A stretch of 64,000 nucleotides of DNA. It comes from Phymorhynchus buccinoides. Taxonomy: Eukaryota; Mollusca; Gastropoda; Neogastropoda; Raphitomidae. A program made the position numbers and the translations under genes. The stretch covers positions 1-64,000 of the forward strand of contig CM065698.1 in the NCBI GenBank assembly GCA_017654935.2, read 5' to 3'. The notes under the pieces were generated by a model. It was not told the DNA's origin and did not search any database. It saw only the letters and a list, made by a program, of their open reading frames with translations. Shown one piece after another: positions 33,976 through 44,376 of the stretch (its first letter is position 1; every line of letters starts with the position of its first letter).

Positions 33976-36900
33976 TCAAACCACGGCCAGGCATGAGTCA
34001 CAGAAATAATTGTTTATGTTTTTTGCCTCATCCTCTGTAATATTAACACAAACTCCATGGAACCACTGATCACAGCCATCACAAGCAATCATGAAGGTTC
34101 CATCGTCCGGTTTATCACAGATGCAGAACAATGGTTGGTCCTTTCCTTGGGCTTTTTCCTTCTTTTTCTCCTCCTCTTCCAATGTGGCCAAGATCCTTTT
34201 TCTCTTCCGTCTGAACCACAATGGTGACACTCTACTTTCATATTTCTTCAATCTGTCATGATGAACCACCCATTGCTTTTTTCTTGAGGCTATCTCATAC
34301 AGAATAGGGGAAATGACCCGCACTACCAGCATCGGACCTTGCCACTGAGGTGAAAGCTTTTTACTCTGCCCGATCTTTGTTGCAGAGTTGATCAGCATGA
34401 CTGGGTCCCCCACCTCGTACTTGGCTACTCGTTGGTTTACATCTCTCAGGTTCTTCTGCCGAATCTGCTGAGACTTCAGCTTGGACCTGGCCAACCTATG
34501 GCATTCTATCATATCCTTTTCAAGTTCATGGACATAATGTGGCAGGTTTGCCTTCTTTGTGAAGTCTCCCGCCATCAATGCCAACGGTGTAACCACCTCC
34601 CTTCCAAGCATTAATCTATTCGGCGTGAAACCTGTTGATCTGTTCACCGTTGAACGAATAGCACCCACAAGTAGGGGAAGTTTTTCATCCCAACAATTTT
34701 GTTTACCTTCTATGGTACACCGTAACATCTGAAGCAGTACTCTGTTCATCCTTTCAACTTGTCCATTTGCGCTAGGATGGTATGGAGTTGTCCTTTTCTT
34801 AGCTATCTCCAACAAGTGACATAACTCTCTGAACATCTCACTTTCGAAATTAGAGCCTTGATCAGAGATGATCTCTTTGGGACAACCCATTCTGCTAAAA
34901 AATTGATCAACCAGAGTTTTTGCCACAAGTTCAGCTTTCTGATTTGGAAGCGCCACTGCATCGATCCACTTAGTAAACTGATCTACTATTACTAATACAT
35001 AAACGTTCCCATTTTTTGTCACTGGCAGGGGCCCTAATACATCTATATGACACTTCTCCATGGGTGCTCCTGATGTAAACACTTTCAATGGTGCCCGATT
35101 TTTCCTAGATGCTGACTTGGCAAAAGAACAAACATCGCACCCTCGAACGTACAAATCTATGTCCTTGGACATGTTAGGCCAGAAAAATTTAGTCTTGACC
35201 TTCTCTTGGGTTTTTGTGATTCCAAAGTGTCCTGCCATGATGTTATTATGAGCCAAAAACATGATCTTCTCCCTCATCTCGTATGGAACAACTATGAGAT
35301 TTCCTTGACCCACCCACTTGTATTTGAGTACCCCCTCCTCAATGAACAGATGATCTTTCACTGCCCACAGACGCTTGATCCCTAACGACTTGTCGTAGAT
35401 ATCCTCCCTCCCCACCACTTTTCCTTGAGATATCCAGTCCTTCACCTCTTTGACATTTTGGTCAGACTCTTGTTTTCCCCTCCATTCTTCTAATGAAGTA
35501 ACTTCTGTCCAGTTACTTCCCTCTGGTACCACTTTTGCAGGTCTAACTCTAAATTCCTGCTCCACTGACTTCACTGCCAACGGAACCACGTCATCCACCT
35601 CCTCTTCAAATCGACTCCACTGCTTCATGGCTCGTTGACAATATCTACACCCTCCACATGGTAGGCTGTCCAAGCCCTGACCGGCCCTGTAGCAGTCACA
35701 CTTGTTTAGGGAATCCGGCACTCTGGACAAAGCATCCGCATTGACATGCATCACTCCCTTCCTGTGCACTATCTGCATGTCAAACTGAGAAAGCTCTTCG
35801 ATCCATCGCGCCAACTGTCCCTCGATTTCCTTAAACCGCATCAACCAAGTGAGACTGTTGTGGTCCGTTCTAACAAGGAATTGCCTACCCAAGAGATAAT
35901 GTCTGAACTGCCGTGTGAAGGTCACAACCGCCAATAGCTCCTTACGGGTGGTACAGTACTTTCTTTGAGCCGGGGTCAATCGTTTGCTTGCAAAGGCGAT
36001 AGGTCTAATTACGCCATTTTGCATTTGCGAAAGGCAACCTCCAACAGCTTCATTTGAAGCATCAGTGTCTAGAATGAAGGTGCCTTCTATCTGCGGGAGA
36101 GCTAGGACTTCTGCTGACAACAGACCGCGTTTTAGAGACAAAAATGCTGTTTCATGTACTTGATTCCACTGGAATGAATTTTTTCCCGTTAGACCGTACA
36201 AAGGGATGGCAAGCTCTGCTAGTTTGGGCATGTGTTCCCGATGATAGTTAACAAAGCCCAAAAAGCTCTCCACGTCACGAGTACACTTTGGTCGCGGCCA
36301 ATCAGCTACAGCTGTAAGACTCTCAGGGTCAATTTCCACCGAGTTTTCTCCCACAATCTTCCCGAGAAATTTAGCTTTTGTCCGAAATAGGGAACATTTT
36401 TTTGGTTTCAATTTCAGATTGTGCTGTCTGAAACGCTCTAGGACTTCTCTAAGGTTGGCCATATGATCTTCAAAATTTTGTCCTAGAACCAGCACATCAT
36501 CCAGAAAGGCCAAAACTGATTTCCATGTTAGACCTCTTAGCACTAGATTTATGGCTCTTTGAAAAGTACTTGGAGCATTGGTTAACCCAAACGGCATTCT
36601 CCGACATTCAAACAACCCGAATCGTGTGATAAAGGCTGTCTTTTCCCTATCATTTGGGTGCATTTGAATTTGCCAGTATCCCGAAGCCATGTCTAAGGTC
36701 GACATATACCTATTACCTGCAAGTGAATCCATACAATCAGAGATGAGAGGGAGTGGAAAAGCGTCTTTTTTCGTCACTGAGTTCAGCCTTCGAAAGTCTA
36801 GGCACCAACGAACACTACCATCCTTTTTCCTTACCAACACTGGGGCTGATGCCCATGCTGACTGTGATGGCTGAATTACCCCTATATCGAGCATTGACTT

Positions 36901-37998
36901 CAAGTGCTTTTCCTCCTCTCCCTCGTATCCTCTAGGAGTCCTCCTCATTCTTTCTTTGAATGGTTTTACCTCTGGACCTGTAAATTCAATGGTGTGGGGC
37001 GATGCGGTAAAGCAGCCCAAATCCGTATCATTTTTTGAAAATACATCCTGATACTCAATCAACAGAGCTTCTAAACCCTTCTTCTCCACCTCTGTCAAAT
37101 CCTGAGAGGACCTCCCTGACAAATCTTGCAGATGTTCCGGCATTTGTTCCTTTGAACTTGTTGCCGATCTTACTTTCCACACACTATCCTTAGAAACTCC
37201 CCCTCCTCGCATTGCCGGCATTACTTCTCCCTCCTCTGCTGTCCCAATCACTTTTCCTGCTTCGATATTTATAGCAGAATCAGTGTCATTAATGCATTGA
37301 ACTATTATGTGCTTTCCTGCTGCATGTAAAGAGCTTGGAATTAAACAAGATGTTGCTGATTTAATTGGATTGATGACGAAATCCTTTCTTAATTCTGATG
37401 ATAAATCACATGGAATGCACATGACACTGTTTGGTAGAACTTTGGTTTTGTCTTTCACTGTCACCCTACAGACTGCTGATGTCCCATGACTTTCCCTTAT
37501 TACTTGTGCAGGAATGCTTTGATTGCCAACAATCATCTCGCAGGAGCCAAAATCGACTCCCACATTGTATTTAAATAGAAAGTCACTTCCAAGTAGCATT
37601 TCTTCTTCGATATCAGCTGCTACTAAATCTAATGAAAAGTCCTGTTGATCAATTTTGATCTTAACATCATCAATAGCTTTTCCCATTACTAGATCTTTTC
37701 CTATCCCTTTCAATTTAGTGGGCTTCGATTTGTGATACCCAGATAGTTTCTTTGCTGTATCTAGATTAACGACAGAAACTTCTGCAGCCGAGTCTATAAC
37801 TGCCATAACAGGAACATGTTCAAGTGTAACAGCTATTATCAGTGATTTTGAGACTGCAGAGTTAGAGGAGGAGTATACCGTCCGACCAGAATTCTGGGAT
37901 TTCTTAGGATTTGTGTTCTCATGTTTTTCAGGGCCATCCTCATGTTCCGGAGAGAACTCTTGCCCTGCATGAGAATTCCCTCTCAGTAGTTTAAATTT
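33976..37998 (-). CDS. pol: Ty3/gypsy pol with C-terminal PHD finger
   Basis: Polyprotein of an LTR retrotransposon that copies RNA to DNA and integrates it. Using the ATG at 37,806 as residue 1: aspartic protease with DSA (5-7) in place of DTG/DSG; RT about 310-480 with FLDD (434-437); RNase H from about 580 (LDTDAS); integrase HHCC and catalytic core about 860-1060 (HIDVLGP, SDQGSNFESE, GQVERMN); then a PHD finger in the last ~50 residues. That finger has the order CIC, CDGC, HGVC, CDSC (Cys4-His-Cys3) with FMIACDGCDQWFHG. The frame is open without stop or shift. The ATG is internal to the protease, and real translation should enter from gag by -1 frameshift at 37,992-37,998. Inference: the PHD finger may steer integration to chromatin marks. 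Confidence 0.9.
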   Translation of the reverse strand, partial: KFKLLRGNSHAGQEFSPEHEDGPEKHENTNPKKSQNSGRTVYSSSNSAVSKSLIIAVTLEHVPVMAVIDSAAEVSVVNLDTAKKLSGYHKSKPTKLKGIGKDLVMGKAIDDVKIKIDQQDFSLDLVAADIEEEMLLGSDFLFKYNVGVDFGSCEMIVGNQSIPAQVIRESHGTSAVCRVTVKDKTKVLPNSVMCIPCDLSSELRKDFVINPIKSATSCLIPSSLHAAGKHIIVQCINDTDSAINIEAGKVIGTAEEGEVMPAMRGGGVSKDSVWKVRSATSSKEQMPEHLQDLSGRSSQDLTEVEKKGLEALLIEYQDVFSKNDTDLGCFTASPHTIEFTGPEVKPFKERMRRTPRGYEGEEEKHLKSMLDIGVIQPSQSAWASAPVLVRKKDGSVRWCLDFRRLNSVTKKDAFPLPLISDCMDSLAGNRYMSTLDMASGYWQIQMHPNDREKTAFITRFGLFECRRMPFGLTNAPSTFQRAINLVLRGLTWKSVLAFLDDVLVLGQNFEDHMANLREVLERFRQHNLKLKPKKCSLFRTKAKFLGKIVGENSVEIDPESLTAVADWPRPKCTRDVESFLGFVNYHREHMPKLAELAIPLYGLTGKNSFQWNQVHETAFLSLKRGLLSAEVLALPQIEGTFILDTDASNEAVGGCLSQMQNGVIRPIAFASKRLTPAQRKYCTTRKELLAVVTFTRQFRHYLLGRQFLVRTDHNSLTWLMRFKEIEGQLARWIEELSQFDMQIVHRKGVMHVNADALSRVPDSLNKCDCYRAGQGLDSLPCGGCRYCQRAMKQWSRFEEEVDDVVPLAVKSVEQEFRVRPAKVVPEGSNWTEVTSLEEWRGKQESDQNVKEVKDWISQGKVVGREDIYDKSLGIKRLWAVKDHLFIEEGVLKYKWVGQGNLIVVPYEMREKIMFLAHNNIMAGHFGITKTQEKVKTKFFWPNMSKDIDLYVRGCDVCSFAKSASRKNRAPLKVFTSGAPMEKCHIDVLGPLPVTKNGNVYVLVIVDQFTKWIDAVALPNQKAELVAKTLVDQFFSRMGCPKEIISDQGSNFESEMFRELCHLLEIAKKRTTPYHPSANGQVERMNRVLLQMLRCTIEGKQNCWDEKLPLLVGAIRSTVNRSTGFTPNRLMLGREVVTPLALMAGDFTKKANLPHYVHELEKDMIECHRLARSKLKSQQIRQKNLRDVNQRVAKYEVGDPVMLINSATKIGQSKKLSPQWQGPMLVVRVISPILYEIASRKKQWVVHHDRLKKYESRVSPLWFRRKRKRILATLEEEEKKKEKAQGKDQPLFCICDKPDDGTFMIACDGCDQWFHGVCVNITEDEAKNINNYFCDSCLAVV

Positions 37999-38188
37999 CG
38001 TCTACCCTCTCTTGAGAAACCGCCACTGCCATTGCAGCAGTCCTGGGCCCGGTGCCCTTTCCCTTTACACCGGTAACACTTAGTTTCCCCCCGGCACTCT
38101 TTAGAGAAGTGGCCCTTTTCACCACAATTGAAACATTCAACATTTGCTTGAGGGCAGTCTCTCAGGAAATGATCCCCTCCACAACCAA
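37983..38188 (-). pseudogene. gag: Truncated gag: CCHC zinc knuckles
   Basis: The nucleocapsid end has two complete CCHC knuckles, CFNCGEKGHFSKEC and CYRCKGKGHRAQDC, preceded by a knuckle missing its first cysteine (FGCGGDHFLRDC) exactly at the rearrangement junction near 38,188. The frame ends at TGA 37,983-37,985 just after the slippery site. Matrix and capsid are absent on this side. Confidence 0.85.
37992..37998 (-). promoter_or_regulatory. -1 ribosomal frameshift site A AAT TTA
   Basis: In the gag frame the minus strand reads cgA AAT TTA aac tac TGA, a canonical X XXY YYZ heptamer. A -1 slip gives AAA TTT AAA CTA and runs openly into the protease. Downstream pairing was not evaluated. 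Confidence 0.75.
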
Positions 38189-38189
38189 A

Positions 38190-38301
38190 CAGTTTGCCTC
38201 ATGGCGCACTGGGAGGTCTTGTATCACCTCCTTTTCCTTACCGAAAAGGAAAACCGGGACAATTTTCGTTGTCTCGATATCTTTAGAGGTACGGAAGGGA
38301 C
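38190..38301 (+). repeat. 112-bp inverted duplication, right copy
   Basis: Identical in reverse to 31,989-32,100. It begins at the gag junction and continues into the TatD reading frame. Confidence 0.9.
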
Positions 38302-40021
38302 GGTGTTGGACGCCCGAACCGTGGCAATGGCAATGCAGAGAGAGGCGTTGCAGGGATCTAGGGGTAACGAGCCTTCACTGAAGAGGTTAGCTCCTGAACC
38401 CATGAGAGGTGGACCCCCTTCAAAGCAGGCGCACCACTTTGGGCCAGCCGGCAAAGCCTTGGCAAAACCGGCAAGCTCTTCGGGGACAGCCAGCAGGGTG
38501 AGGGGGTGTCAAGTTGCCGGTTCCTCACAAGTGTTGGAAGAGTGGTACCTTAGAGGGAGGAACCTATGGAACAGGGTGACGAAGAGAAGGTCAATGACTT
38601 TGCAGGAGTTCATGGGTTTCTCCCCCTCAGAAGTCAGTAGAATGAACAGGGTATGGAGGCAGAGGTTCAGGCAGACCATCAGGGCCTTGAGGGAGGTGGA
38701 CCCGGGGGCACCATTGACTCCTTTTGAGTCGACACGTGCTGATCTGGCAAGTGAGGAACCGGGGACTTCAGGGGGACAAGGGGGGAGGGTGAAGAAGCTG
38801 AAGTTTAAAAAAATGTTGAAGAAGCGTGAGGCACAGCTACGGGTCACACCAGTGCAGAGTGACCTACAGGTTGTGGACTTGACGGGGAAGGGAAGTATAG
38901 GAACTCGGGAGGTTGTAGCGGTGGAAGCCAATCTAGCGGAAAGTATGGCATCAGTGCGCTTGGTTGAAAACAAGGGGGAGAAAGGAATGGAAATGGAGGA
39001 TGGGACCGAGGGGAGGAGAGAGGCAAGTAAGCCATTCCTATATGATGCACATTTTCATTTGGACAGGACGTTTGAGAGGGTAAGGGCTTCAGCAGGTATC
39101 AGTTCGGTTAATGACCAAACAGGGAAACTGAACTTCAATCTGTCAGCCCTACTGCAGGAGAGTGGTAGACCCGAGCCGATGAATGTCCAACTGCGGGGGG
39201 GTGTGGCTTGCTTCTGTGATGAGGTCTTCATCAACCACATTTGTGAAAATAAAGACCTACAAGACCACTTGAGCAGTCAGACCAACTGCTGGTATGCTTT
39301 TGGCATACATCCCAAGAGTGCAGTCAAACTACTTCGGAATGGGGATAAGCAGGCAAGGAAGGTGATCGACTCGGTCCAGACTCTCCTGCAGATGCCAAAT
39401 GCTGTAGCTTTAGGCGAGTTAGGCTTTGATTTCTCAGGGCCTACAAGTCCTAAACTACAGGAGGAACATTATGGTAAGCAGGAGCAACTCCTAAGGATGG
39501 TCCTTACGGCATCCAAGGAAAAGCTCTGAGAAGGGATCCCCATAGTGATCCATGCTAGGGAGGCCAAGGGCGCTCACAACACGGTGGGGCTAGGAGGTCG
39601 GGGTACGGCCAACGAAGAAACCATCCGGATTCTTCAGCAGTATGTGGGTCCTCAGCACAGGATCTACGTACACTGTTTACGTGGGGGAATTGAGGAGATT
39701 CGGAGATGGACCGAAGCTTTCCCGGAGGTGGTGTTTGGCCTGGTCCCTAGCGAGGATTTCACTTCGGGGGAGGTCCTGAAGGAGCTATTCCTAAAAGGAA
39801 AGCTGCTGTTGGAGACAGATGCCCCATATTTCACCGCTACAACTCCCGTTAAGGAAGAGTTTAGTACACCATATGGGGTTGCAAGGGTGCTCACCAGAGT
39901 AATGGCAAGGTTGCCTTCGCTCGAAGTCGGAGAGGGCAGATCCCGGAAACCCTCGTTGGCAGAAGTGGTGAATAGGGTCAATAGGACCTTTTGGGGGCTT
40001 TTCCGGAACATCCCTCAATGA
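38190..40021 (+). pseudogene. TatD-like metal-dependent hydrolase, C-terminal part, one in-frame TGA
   Basis: After the shared FRCLDIFRGTEG segment the frame carries a basic linker (NRVWRQRFRQTIRALREVD; KKLKFKKMLKKREAQL) and a TatD-family TIM-barrel hydrolase: AHFHLDR (HxH), YAFGIHPKS, ALGELGFDF, PIVIHAREAKG, YVHCLRGG and LLLETDAPYF, so the usual metal ligands are present. TatD enzymes are Mg-dependent deoxyribonucleases or exonucleases. A single TGA at 39,527-39,529 splits the barrel, while the frame continues without shift to 40,021. CGA to TGA deamination would explain it. The N-terminal half lies inverted at 31,989-33,868. AATAAA occurs at about 40,080. Confidence 0.85.
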
Positions 40022-41500
40022 AGATGAAGGGCAAGGCAAACAGGGTTCCCACAATTAGTTTTTGTAAGGAAACAATCAATAATAAAGTAAAGTTAAACAT
40101 GTAAAACATCAGACATGTGTTTAAAATAAAAATAATAATTGTTTAATCAAGTGATTGAGGGGCTATTTTTAATTTGATATGCCATGTATGGGTACTTAGC
40201 AAAACATTAAGTACTAATAGTGACCTGTCTAGGACTGGTTGTTGAATATATGCTTTAATTTTGGCTGGGTTTCTTCTGGTTTTCTTGGGGCCGATTTTCA
40301 AGATTCCAAGTGCAATCCCTATACTAACATGCAGTGTTGGGTGTACTACTGGGGGTCAACTCGGATGGAAGTTGTAATACATTGGGTGATTTTCTAATGT
40401 TTCACTTAATTTTGTAGTGGGAATCCTGGATAGTGCAGGTAGCTCTTTGAATCTCACCTTGGTTTCACCATTTGGCTGCTTTAGAGCTATGAATTTGAGG
40501 CAGTACCCTCGGCATGGTTTGCCAGGTTGAGGGGGGCCTTGAAATCGCGGGCTCTTTTGAGAGGGAAAGGATGGGGGGGGTTTGGGAATTGGCGGTCTTA
40601 GAGCTATGAATTTGAGGCAGTACCCTCGACTCGGCATGGTTTGCCGGGATGAGGGGGGCCTTAAAATCGCAGGCTCTGAGAAGTAGGGAGGGGCTGGGGA
40701 AAAAGGAAGGGAGGTTCGGGAAAAGGGAAGGGAGGAATGGGAAGAGGGTAGGGAGAGGCTGGGAAAAAAGGAAGGGAGGTTCGGGAAAAGGGAAGGGAGG
40801 TTCGGGAAAAGGGAAGGGAGGTTCGGGAAAAGGGAAGGGAGGTTCGGGAAAAGGGAAGGGAGGTTTGGGAAAAGGGAAGGGGGGAGGAGGTTTGGGGGAA
40901 TGGGAAGAAGGGGGGAGGCTGGGGGTGGGGCTAGTAAAATTGTTCGATTTGGTTCTCTTTCTGTGGACTCCTTTGTAGAGGGGTCTGCAGCGTAGGAAGA
41001 GAATTTTTATGATGTATTTTCTTGTGGTTAGTGGGGAAATCCTTTGTAGAGGGTTTCTCCTCATTAAGATTTGTTAATGTATTAATTAATGAAGGGAGTT
41101 TTTGATGGGACATTGGACTTGGTTTTACAAGTTCGAAGATTATGAAGGGTTGTTGTTGCATTGGAGAGTTATTGAATTTGGTGTTGTGTTAAAAGAAGTT
41201 GCGTTTGAGAGTTATTGAATTTGGTGTTTTGTTAAAGGAACTTAGTAGCGTTGGGGAGTTCGTGGATTTAGTAAATAGGTTTAGTTTTTAAGGGGTTTTG
41301 AGCTATGGGATGGGAGGGGAAACCTAAAAAGTAAAGGGGGGAGAGTGTGGTAAGAGCCAAGGGAAGGGGGGGGGTAATTAGGAAGATAGGGGGCAGGTCG
41401 GAGAGAGAGGCGAGAACGAGGCTGGGGGGACGCGAGGCCAGACCTAAGAGAGAGGCCGGGTCACGACGACGTGTGAAGAAAGTAAGTCCCCGATGTAGTC
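40022..41500. other. Downstream of the TatD frame: low-complexity polypurine, no gene
   Basis: GAGCTATGAATTTGAGGCAG occurs at 40,484-40,503 and 40,601-40,620 in a ~117-bp tandem duplication. A ~21-bp minisatellite of GGGAAAAGGGAAGGGAGGTT type fills 40,690-40,900. Further G-rich sequence runs to 41,420. Arg/Gly- or Pro-rich ORFs here are repeat translations. Confidence 0.7.
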
Positions 41501-42045
41501 GTTAGAGTAGGATTATGGGGGGTGGGGGGGAAGTAGTTAGTAGAGCTGAAGTGAAAATACTTCAGTGTCATTTTTTTTAACGACAGTCTAGTAAAGGCAT
41601 CCTACCTACCTTTACCGTACTCTAGTTACTTGTCGACTGCTGATCTCAGAGTGAGTCAAGTTGGCTTTAGTTTGAAATGAAAGTGGGAGAGAAACTTCCT
41701 GATCTGCCATCTCTGGTGATATCAAACGAAACTAGTGCACAACAGTGACAACACACCACGTTGCACTACACTAACAGTAACACGTTTCTCCCATTTCTGC
41801 AAAGAAACTAGATTACCACGCCATCTGCAACATTTCATCTTCAGTCCTTCGAGAAGAAAAATCGGAATACCTTGGCAATTATTCACTCCTCTCGTTTTCT
41901 TGTTGGTAGCTGCAATTGTCTTACTAACCCGGAAGCAGAATGACGTCAGCAAACAATGTTGCTAAAAAGCGACACTAAACGCACAAGCCAGTGCACCACA
42001 ACTCTTAAGAAAACTAAACGCAATAAAGAGTGCTGCATGACACTA

Positions 42046-42048
42046 ACA

Positions 42049-42112
<64 letters not shown>

Positions 42113-42113
42113 G
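42046..42113. repeat. (CTA)n microsatellite
   Basis: About 22 uninterrupted CTA/ACT units. Confidence 0.97.
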
Positions 42114-42264
42114 TCCAGCTACATCAGTGTCAAGTCAGGGGTACCGCAGGGGTCAGTGTTGGATGGATGGAAGTTCAGTTTAACGTCGCGTATCGGCTTT
42201 CGCCATGTACGACGGGCTGAACAAACCAACCAAATAAACAAAAATTTATGTTCCTGAATCACTG

Positions 42265-42290
42265 TCTTAGCCAAAAGGCCGAGAAGCGAT
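42265..42290 (-). ncRNA. U2 snRNA 5'-end fragment
   Basis: The minus strand reads ATCGCTTCTCGGCCTTTTGG then CTAAGA, the first 26 nt of U2 snRNA as known across animals. Identity then stops abruptly and the following sequence (CAGTGATTCAGG) is unrelated. It is a retroposed or chimeric fragment, not a functional gene: branch-point-recognition and Sm-site regions are absent. Confidence 0.7.
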
Positions 42291-42313
42291 CAGAATTTGA
42301 ACATTGGGTCCGT

Positions 42314-43734
42314 GCCTATTTCTATATAAATGACTTTTATTACTACTAGGCCTACAATACCTCCTATCCCCCCCCCCCCCCCCCCCCCCTCCGAGAGAGA
42401 AAAATAGAGATTTTACGCCCTCTGAGTCAACAGACTATTTGAGGCATTTTAATTTATAAAGATCCTGGAAGAAAAATGGATTTTAAGTTTTATAAGATGA
42501 AGTTTGAAAAAATAAGTTATTTGTTTTAACAGAGTTTATAAAGGATTTTTATTTTAATAGCGCAAGCTGAAGAATATAAAATTTATGTTTGTGATAAAAT
42601 ATTTTGTTATTAAAAGATATTTAGCTGTTTGCTTTAAATCTGGCAGATTGGAGGAGGTCTGATTAAAAAAAACCAGGGCTACAGTTAAAATTCATGCATT
42701 TTATGCTCAACTGAGCTATTTGATAAAAACAATCCGTGTTTGTGCTCGGGAAGAGCTTTATTATTAAAATTCTTGACAGGCATAAGCCTGTAAACAAGCT
42801 GATATACAGTTTAAAAAAACTATAAAAAAAGGTTATGTAAAAGTAAAATTTATTGTTTTATTTCCATTTTCTATATGTACATCACTTTTATATAAGACTA
42901 TCCTATTAGGTTTTTGTCCCTTAGGACTCAATACAACTATTAGCTATTTAGGATTTTTAGTTGTGAATTTATTTGGTCCAATGGTGACTGTTGTCTTTTG
43001 TTCCTTAGACCAAAAGTTATTAGACCAAAAGTTATTAAAATTGATATGTACATTGTTATTATGTACACAACTTTTACAAACAAACTGTTTAGACCTTTTA
43101 CTAGTAAAGTTATTTATTGTTTTTATAGAAACACTTGTTTAAAATATACCTAAGTTGTGTTTAATCTATGTTAAAATTTATTAAGTGTTTAACTTCTTTA
43201 ATCTTGTCCATAGAACAAGGCAAAATGTAATTTTCACATAAGTGAGTATGTAAAATTGTTAAAAGTTATGTTAAAAAGAAAACTTGTTTTTTGTTTTGAT
43301 TGAGTAGTGGGACCTAACCCCTACAAACTGATCTTTTAGGTATATATATTCCGTTTTAATCTGGGTCCGTCTATAACGAGTTGGTTATAAGAACCAGTCG
43401 TTTCATTTTCCTTTCCCAGGAACCCTTGTACACCATTACTTTGTGTGTATCCTTTGTTCATTAATTGTACCTGTCCTATTAGGACGTTTTATGCATAGTT
43501 TAAGATTATTTTATTAAAATCTATATCTTTAAAATTGTTTATTATGTTAAAAATAGGTTAAGATTTGGTAAAAAAAACTAGTTTATGAATATTGAAGTTT
43601 CATAGTTATATTAAAAGTTGCTATTAAAATCTGGTTTGTTTTATGTATATTTTGGTCTGTTACTTGACCATGTGTAATTTATTATTTTAAATAAATGAGA
43701 TCTAGTCCAGATCCGTGACACTACACGAAGTCGC
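42314..43734. other. AT-rich non-coding stretch
   Basis: It begins with a poly-C run (42,369-42,391). No ORF or motif of note; GTTATTAGACCAAAA-type words repeat around 43,005-43,035. It may be part of a decayed element. Confidence 0.4.
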
Positions 43735-44376
43735 TTATGAGTGGAGGGACATACCATTGGTAATAGGTCTATTTAGATGAACAAGTTCAGTCTCAGTCCG
43801 AGTATTATCATATTCAATTTTAAGTATTTTGTAAGTGGGGGAACATACCGCCAGAGGCCTCCAATACTGCGATGTGTTAAGTGATTTTGTTTTTACCAAC
43901 TGATCCCAAGGGGGGGTAGCAACAAAAACTCTCCCGCCCTTGATAGCATGATGGAGTCCAAGAGGTCTCAACCTTTTAGTTAGTTGTGGTAATGGTAATA
44001 AGATGAAAATAGTGGGCACGGGGATGGCTAACGACTCCTGCATGTCCGGGGCGGAGGGAGGGAGGGAGAGGGACCCCTCCTCTCCGCCCCGAGCAGTGGC
44101 AGGGCACCGCATGGGCAGTCCCAAAAAAGGGGGGGGGAGCACGAGCGCAAAAGCGCAACGGTTACGAGAGAACCCCCCGCCGCGCGCACCGGACACCCGC
44201 CCGTGGGGAGAAGGGACTTTAAAAACGGGTGGACTCAACAGAGCCACTTCAGCCCCAAGGGCGCATATTTTAATAAAAAGGGAAGAGGGGGAGGAAGGGA
44301 GCAGGAATACAGGCGGGTGCCCGGCGCGCCCCTCGGGGGGACTCCATCCCTATTAATAAGGAAAATTTTAGTTGGA

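Noticed and set aside
32624..33996. Plus-strand Pro/Ser/Thr-rich ORF of 440 residues
   Set aside because: Antisense of the Gly-rich minus-strand frame; only the minus strand leads into a zinc finger and the TatD continuation.
41722..41965. 76-residue ORFs on both strands, one with a hydrophobic segment
   Set aside because: No homology signature, no splice context, equal openness on both strands.
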